This document shows positions 58,413 to 64,000 of a stretch of DNA of 64,000 nt, one piece after another; positions within the stretch are counted from its first letter, which is position 1, and each line of letters opens with the position of its first letter. The DNA is taken from positions 140,232,421-140,296,420 of the forward strand of contig CM066733.1 of the NCBI GenBank assembly GCA_033961575.1. Direction: 5' to 3'. Under the pieces are notes generated by a model that was not told the origin of the DNA, made no database searches, and worked only from the letters and a program-made list of their open reading frames with translations. The stretch is from Aselliscus stoliczkanus (taxonomy: Eukaryota; Chordata; Mammalia; Chiroptera; Hipposideridae). Both the position numbers and the translations under genes were made by a program.

Positions 58413-58743
58413 ACCAGCAGCTGGCAATTTTTTTTTTCTCTATAAGGGGCTAGATAATAAATACTTCAGGCTTTGTAGGCCATGCTGCCTGTGCTGTAAC
58501 TACTCAACTCTGTCACTGCATCACGAGAGAAATCATAGAGAAAACATAAACAAACTTGTGTGGCTGTGTTCCAAAAAAACTATTTTAAGGACCTTGAAAT
58601 TTGAATTTTCATGTCATGAATAATTTTCCTTTAGATTTTTCCAAACTTTATAAACTGTAAAAGTTATTTTCATTTCATAAGCTATACAGAAAAAAAGCTG
58701 GGAACCAGATTTGACCTGCAGGTTATACTTTGCAGATTTCTGC
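58413..58743 (+). mobile_element. hAT-Charlie-like nonautonomous element
   Basis: TATAAGGGGCTAGATAATAA, ATACTTCAGGCTTTGTAGGC, AACTACTCAACTCTGTCACT, TTGTGTGGCTGTGTTCCAAA and ACCAGATTTGACCTGCAGGT follow a common Charlie-type repeat whose ends read CAGCAGCTGGCAA...TTTGCAGATTTCTG. Confidence 0.75.
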
Positions 58744-59327
58744 TGTATAATGACTGCAGCTATTTTTCTATGAGGTATGAACCAGGGCTGTCATCAGCTG
58801 AGAGCATGGAAAAATGTGGGGATGAAATTTTCAATTTTGAGAGGTGTTGCAAAAGACCAGAGCCATACAGTTGTTAAAGTGATAGAACCAGGTTTTAATC
58901 AGAAACTATTATAATAGGGGGAAAGAGACCTCAGTATAGAAATGGACTCAATTCCAAAACAACAAGAACAAATGGAATTTATAGCCAAGGAGCCCGCGTG
59001 GGGTGGAACTAAAAGTTGGTGGATAAAAAATTACTAATAAGAGACATCAAGGATAGGGGGAGTTCTTGCTAAATTGACCTAATAGGATTCTTCCAGAAGG
59101 TAGGCTAGTGATCCTATGTCACTGAAGAATGATGGAGGATGAGGAATTTGATCAGATGTTGAGGGAAATCAGATATCAAGGATGAGACATTCATACTCAA
59201 TAGACTTAGCAGGATTCTCACTAAAACTGAGCTGTGCAGGCCCAAGGACAAGGCCCAACGATGAGGCCTAGTAGAGAAAAGGGGCTAGAGGAGCCTGACT
59301 AAAGTTTGATCAAGAAAGAGTCTTTGT

Positions 59328-59477
59328 GGGCCAGCCGAGTGGCTCAGTTGGTTAAGAGCTCATTCAAGAGTGCGAGCTGATCTCTGAGCAACAGCAGTTC
59401 GATGCCCAGCCTGAGCCGAACTGTTGAGCTGCCAACAGATGGCAGGATGACTCAGCTAAAAAAAAAAAAAAAGAAGT
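59328..59477 (+). mobile_element. Short tRNA-derived SINE (~150 bp)
   Basis: GGGCCAGCCGAGTGGCTCAG, TTAAGAGCTCATTCAAGAGT and GGCAGGATGACTCAGCTAAA plus poly(A), the same subfamily as the 752 copy. A perfect 16-bp duplication AAGAAAGAGTCTTTGT lies at 59312-59327 and 59478-59493. Confidence 0.9.
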
Positions 59478-59948
59478 AAGAAAGAGTCTTTGTTAGGAAA
59501 GAAAAATAGATATAAAACAATCATTGTGAAGTTGTGAAGTCAGGGAGGTGAATTTTATTAAGGATATATGGTAGCACTATTTTGCAAAATGAATTATCCA
59601 ATTGAGATTTGTGGTTAAAAAAAAAATTAGGCGAATCCATCACTACTGCTGTGTAATTTTCTCCAGCCGATATGCTGCAGGTAAATAGGAAGTGGTTGCT
59701 TAGATACCAGAATTAGGTATTACTGAGGAAGTTCAGCGGAGGAAGAGGGGCACTCTGCATTGGATCCTAAATAGCGACAAGGAGAAGAGAAAATATTAAT
59801 GTCATATTATTTAGTAGAAATGTAATATTATTGGAGGTCTCAGGAAGGTCAGAACGTTATTGGAATGGAGTTACTAGAGTACACTAGGATATAGATGTTG
59901 AGAATCAAAAAGGGAAAAGTAAAAACTAGTAATTTAGAAATGGCACAG

Positions 59949-60074
59949 GGCCGGCTGAGTGGCGTAGTGGTTAAGCGCTGGCTTGGGAAGCCAGCGGCCC
60001 TGGTTCAGGTCTCACATATGAGGGCCAATGACACTACCCTCAAAAAAAAAGTAAAAAATAAAAAATAACGACAG
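59949..60074 (+). mobile_element. Short tRNA-derived SINE (~100 bp plus A-rich tail)
   Basis: GGCCGGCTGAGTGGCGTAGT, TTAAGCGCTGGCTTGGGAAG and TCACATATGAGGGCCAATGA; the tail is CACTACCCTC plus an A-rich stretch with T and C interruptions. A perfect 14-bp duplication TAGAAATGGCACAG lies at 59935-59948 and 60075-60088. Confidence 0.9.
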
Positions 60075-60088
60075 TAGAAATGGCACAG

Positions 60089-62219
60089 TCTTTCATGTTG
60101 ACAAGGTATGCCTGTGAGTTGCATGGCTGAGGGATTGCGTGGAGAACTAGTGGAGCTAAGACCATCAAGAACCTGAGAAGTGTCAAAAGTGGATATTGAA
60201 ATCACAATACATTGTGGTGGAGTTGGATAGTCAAATAGTTGAGCAAGTCATCGGTGAGTATGGGCGATGATGAAGGGGCCATATTTGAAGCATACAGGTG
60301 TCATCAAGGGTTTTGAAGTTTGCTGATATTTAGTTCAAGGGAGCAGGTGGAATTTTTTGTTTTGTTTTCTTTGTTTCCAAGAAAGCAGGATGTCTTGCCG
60401 GATAACATCTAGGCACACGTTTATTGTTTGTTCTTAGTTGAATGCTTCCATGAAATAAATATGCTAAAGAAATGTATCTCTCTGGGTCCAGTTTAGAACG
60501 ATTACACCGTCATCTTGTTAATTGCATTTCCTTTAGGGCCACAATTCTTTTAAACTGTGTCATACAAAGGAGTGCTCTTCTTAATCTCCCAAATGGCTTC
60601 CAAAATTAGTGAAGAGCTCCTGTTCTTCATAAAATTCGAAGTAGAGCATGTAAAGCATAGTTTAACTGCAGATCTGCATGTTACCAGTAAAAGGTGTGAC
60701 TTTGCTTTTGACCTGCCTCAAAAAAATCAATAGGCCATTACAAATGCACAACACAGAAGTAGGGAGAAATCATTTCCCCCTGGGCTGAAGCCACATTGCT
60801 TCTTTTGGTAGTTAGAAACTAAAAATCTCCTTAAAGAATCTGTCTGCATTACAATCACAAATCACAGGACAATAGCTGGATTATATAACATTCACTGATA
60901 GTCCTGGAAGGGGCCAGTGTGCCATACCACCCGTGATGGGCAGTAAACACACGCTGGATAATATTGGGCCTAGACAAAGGGAGAACTCTTTGGTTCGTTG
61001 TCAGAGTTTAATAATATTTGCTAAGAGAGTGAGAGCAAAATATTAAGACCAGGATCAGGATCAGGAGAAAGAAGATAGTTGATTAAAAAAAAATAAAAAA
61101 TGGAAAACTTAGATAAAATGATCATTTTAAAAGAAAAGGATAAATCAGCATAATTGACTTAAAAAAACAAACAAACAGAAAACTTGCACAGATGATAACC
61201 ATTAAAGAAGTCAAACTGTAGTCAAAATTCTTCCCCTACATACTCACCCACCCCCAAGATACACAAGGCCAAATTTATAGGCAAATGTGTGCAAATGTTC
61301 AGAGTGGTTAAACTATATCTTATAGAAAATGTACCTAAAAATATAAATGCAGCTCAAGCTATCTGCTTTATTTTTATTACCTTGATAAAGAAAAAAAAAC
61401 TTGAAGAAAATACAATTATAGGTAAGGAAATTGAATCTAACATCATATTGCAAATAATCATCATAAATGAGTTGGTCCATTGCACAATGAAATGATAGTT
61501 AAGTGTTAAATTGTCTGTCAATATAATGCTCCACATTACCTGGAGATTAATAAAGAAGAACCACATACAGAAAAAAAGCATTTGATAAAAGCCAACATCA
61601 GTTAATGATAAATATGAACTCAATAAAAACTCTTAGCAAACCAAGAGAAGAATAGAATTTTCTTAACTAGGAAAGGATATGAAATATCAAAAGTAAACAC
61701 GATGTGACATAGTTGAGTATTAGAATGTATTCTTGTTAAATACAGAAATAAGACAAGATGACTACTATTCCTACTATTATTTACCATCAAAGTGTAGGTT
61801 CTAGTCCTTCTAATAAAGAGAAATGAAATGAAAGGTATGAAGATTAGAGAGCAAAAGGTAAAACTGAAATTGTCTTTGCTTGAAAATATGGCATCTCATA
61901 TAAATTAAGAGACTAAATGGACAAACTCTTTGGGCTAAAAGAGGGCTCAGCAACATACAAAATTCAATAATGTTTCATTACACCATCAATAACAAATGAA
62001 AAAATATAATAGAAAAAACATACCGGTTTTCAAACTATAAAAAATATGTAAGTCTTTTCAAGATCTAGTTGAAAGTATAGCTAGGCTGAGGGTTTAAAAA
62101 GATGAACATCACTGCTGGGGAAAACTGGATCCAACTGAAAGCTGAGTCATGTTTTCCACTACTCGCTCTACTGTTGGTCTACTTCTGTAGTTCAGTTATG
62201 TTAATTCTAATAATTCTCA
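60089..62219. other. Intergenic DNA
   Basis: AT-rich. No gene recognised; 61080-62100 is A-rich and may be old L1 or other decay products, but I cannot name it. Confidence 0.5.
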
Positions 62220-62390
62220 TCAATGGATCCTTCTGATTGGAATACTCTTCCTAGTCATCTGCTTGGTTACTGCGCCAAAGATTGAGCTCCTTGAAGGTCT
62301 GACTGTGTCTCATTCACCTCCATATTTTTGGTACTTAACATCATGTAGGATTGGGCACAGCACATCTTTCTTTGTTGAATGGCTCACACT
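62220..62390 (+). repeat. L2 LINE 3' end
   Basis: TTGAGCTCCTTGAAGGTCTG, GACTGTGTCTCATTCACCTC, GGTACTTAACATCATGTAGG and TCTTTGTTGAATGG match the last ~150 bp of L2. Confidence 0.7.
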
Positions 62391-62454
62391 TAGAAGTTTG
62401 TTACATACATGTTGTTATACATTTTTAATGTATTTGGTTACCTAACAAAATAGA

Positions 62455-62930
62455 TTTGTTAAAAAAACAAAATTCAACCAGGTAAATTTGAAGACCTAAT
62501 TGTCTTTATTAAGCAATTCATGAATCAGGCAGCATCCCATTTAACAATTAGGACTCTCCCAGAGTTTGGAAAGTTTTTTTATAAGAAGAAGGGTGGGACA
62601 AGGGAGCTATTAACAAAAGCAAAGAAAAGATTATTTGGGGGGCCTGGATACCTTTTCTTTGGGGGAAGAGAATAGGATGGGTTTTTATCATGCAGATTGC
62701 CTCTTCTCTCTATGGGGCATGGAGAGGACCCCCAGACAGATTACCTTACTGGTCCTTGACCAGAAAACTCCGGACTTGTTGGTTAAGATTATATTGCTAG
62801 GAACTGCTGAAACTGTAATTAGATCAGGTATTAAATCTAGGTTTGGTATCACAGGCTTTTAGCATGAGTGATGCCATTTTGAGCATGAGTGATGCCATTT
62901 TGGGCCTGTGGGGTTTTTTTTGTCTTTTAT
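62455..62930 (-). repeat. Possible solo LTR
   Basis: AATTCAACCAGGTAAATTTG, AATTGTCTTTATTAAGCAAT and TTCATGAATCAGGCAGCATC look like the R-U5 side of a retroviral LTR read in reverse, and the far end has a 21-bp tandem repeat (GAGCATGAGTGATGCCATTT). Boundaries and family are not established. Confidence 0.3.
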
Positions 62931-64000
62931 TTTTTTATTTAAAAAGTTGAAAAGTGTTTTGTGTGGTGCTGTACACATGTGGAGGGCTAATATTATAACT
63001 TTCATATCACTTAATGATAGTGTGTCTTAAAAATAAGATAACTTTTAGCACTCAAAAGAGGCTACTCTGCAGAAACTGAAAGCCAAGGATGCTGAGCTTG
63101 TGATGAAATGCAGTTTTCCAGGAAAAGGCTGAGTAGGATGGTACTTCAAAATAACATCAGGCCCTCAGGCGACTGCAAAATATACCCGTTCAAGGATTCC
63201 GTGTAGGCCCTTAACACTTTCTCTGTGAATGCATACACAATTCTTTCATTTGGAGCCTTCTCCTCTCAGGCTTTTGTTTTGAAGTAATTAAACCACCATT
63301 GAGTTCCCTACTCCTGCTTTCTTCCTTAAATGATCTCTTTCAGTTGCTTCTGATACAAGATTGCCTCTTACAAACCCACTCAGTCTCAGGGAGGGAGAAT
63401 CAAGGGAGCTGGCTCAGCTGCCCTGCCCGCCCTGGCCCTGAAAAACCTGTGGCTCTGCTGGTATCCTCATCTCATTACCTTTTTCTTTATTATTCCTTTA
63501 CTGCCTTAATAAACATAATAGTAATACCTTATATTTACACATTATTTTACAGTTTATAATTTTCCAAGATTATTTTTTAATTAAAAATTGTTTTCCCTTC
63601 TGTCTTCACATAAATCTTACTTAGAAGCTTAAAATACATGACCAGATTAAAGGGCTGAGGTGCTCTGGTTAAAATCTGTGTGAGACGGTGGGAGGGAAGG
63701 TCTGTCTCAGAGTTCTAAGAACTCTGCTGTCTAGGCTGGTGGATAGAACTTGAAAGTTACTGACATGTGTTATTACCTCAACCCTTCAAATCAGATTGGG
63801 AAAGCATTTTTAATTCAAATTATTCAGGTAGCTGAATGTAAGCCATTCACCCACGATCTTGCACCTAGTGACTAAGAGAGCCAAGACTGGGTCCATTACC
63901 TATCTTTTCAAAGGAGCTGGTACTCTGCACAACGTGATGTGCAATTACATACTGGACAAAAATAAATCTTACATGTGAAGTGAGTAATGATACATATATT
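62931..64000. other. Intergenic DNA
   Basis: No gene or repeat recognised to the window end. Confidence 0.55.

Overview
The window is mammalian nuclear DNA. It holds the 3' end of one protein-coding gene on the + strand, followed by about 40 kb of repeat-rich DNA in which I can support no other gene. The gene is utrophin (UTRN): seven spliced coding exons between 359 and 21432 encode the last ~232 residues, covering the dystrobrevin/syntrophin-binding coiled-coil region and the divergent C-terminal tail. Exon lengths of 66, 159, 241, 109, 93 and 23 bp plus a 9-bp coding part of the last exon parallel dystrophin exons 73-79. The residues are utrophin rather than dystrophin. A ~1.9-kb 3'UTR ends at an AATAAA signal at 23316.

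The interspersed repeats point to a bat. Many insertions with direct target-site duplications share a tRNA-derived head (GGCCGGCC followed by a GAGTGGCTCAGTTGG-type A box) and, in long copies, a CCCCAATAAAATCTTT-type tail, as in the chiropteran VES-type SINEs. Mariner elements, common in bats, are also present. The species cannot be fixed from sequence alone.

Layout: 1-23.3 kb is UTRN, with introns carrying SINEs, an MLT1-like LTR pair, MIRs, a Tigger/MER2-like element, a dead mariner (8.47-9.04 kb) and a GGAA/GGGA microsatellite (19.3 kb). 28.0-33.9 kb is a decayed endogenous retrovirus on the - strand with a recognisable reverse-transcriptase YVDD site, itself invaded by a SINE and an internally deleted L1. 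34.6-47.3 kb carries long (~450 bp) and short SINEs, two MLT1 LTRs (one with a nested SINE) and an L1-tail/SINE compound inside one target duplication. 48.4-50.75 kb is an MLT1-like LTR followed by a degenerate L1 ORF2/3' end split by another LTR. 51.8-62.4 kb has a MER5A-like hAT, an L1 3' end, MLT1, MIR, a MADE1-like mariner palindrome split by a SINE, a hAT-Charlie-like element, two more SINEs and an L2 3' end.

The most biologically suggestive points are the 23-bp penultimate UTRN exon, whose skipping would give a different 29-residue tail (a parallel to dystrophin exon 78), a triple NAG acceptor, let-7 and miR-1/206 seed matches in the 3'UTR, the SINE architectures (one, two or three tRNA-like units), and the nested or compound retroelements. 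I found no wholly new gene system.
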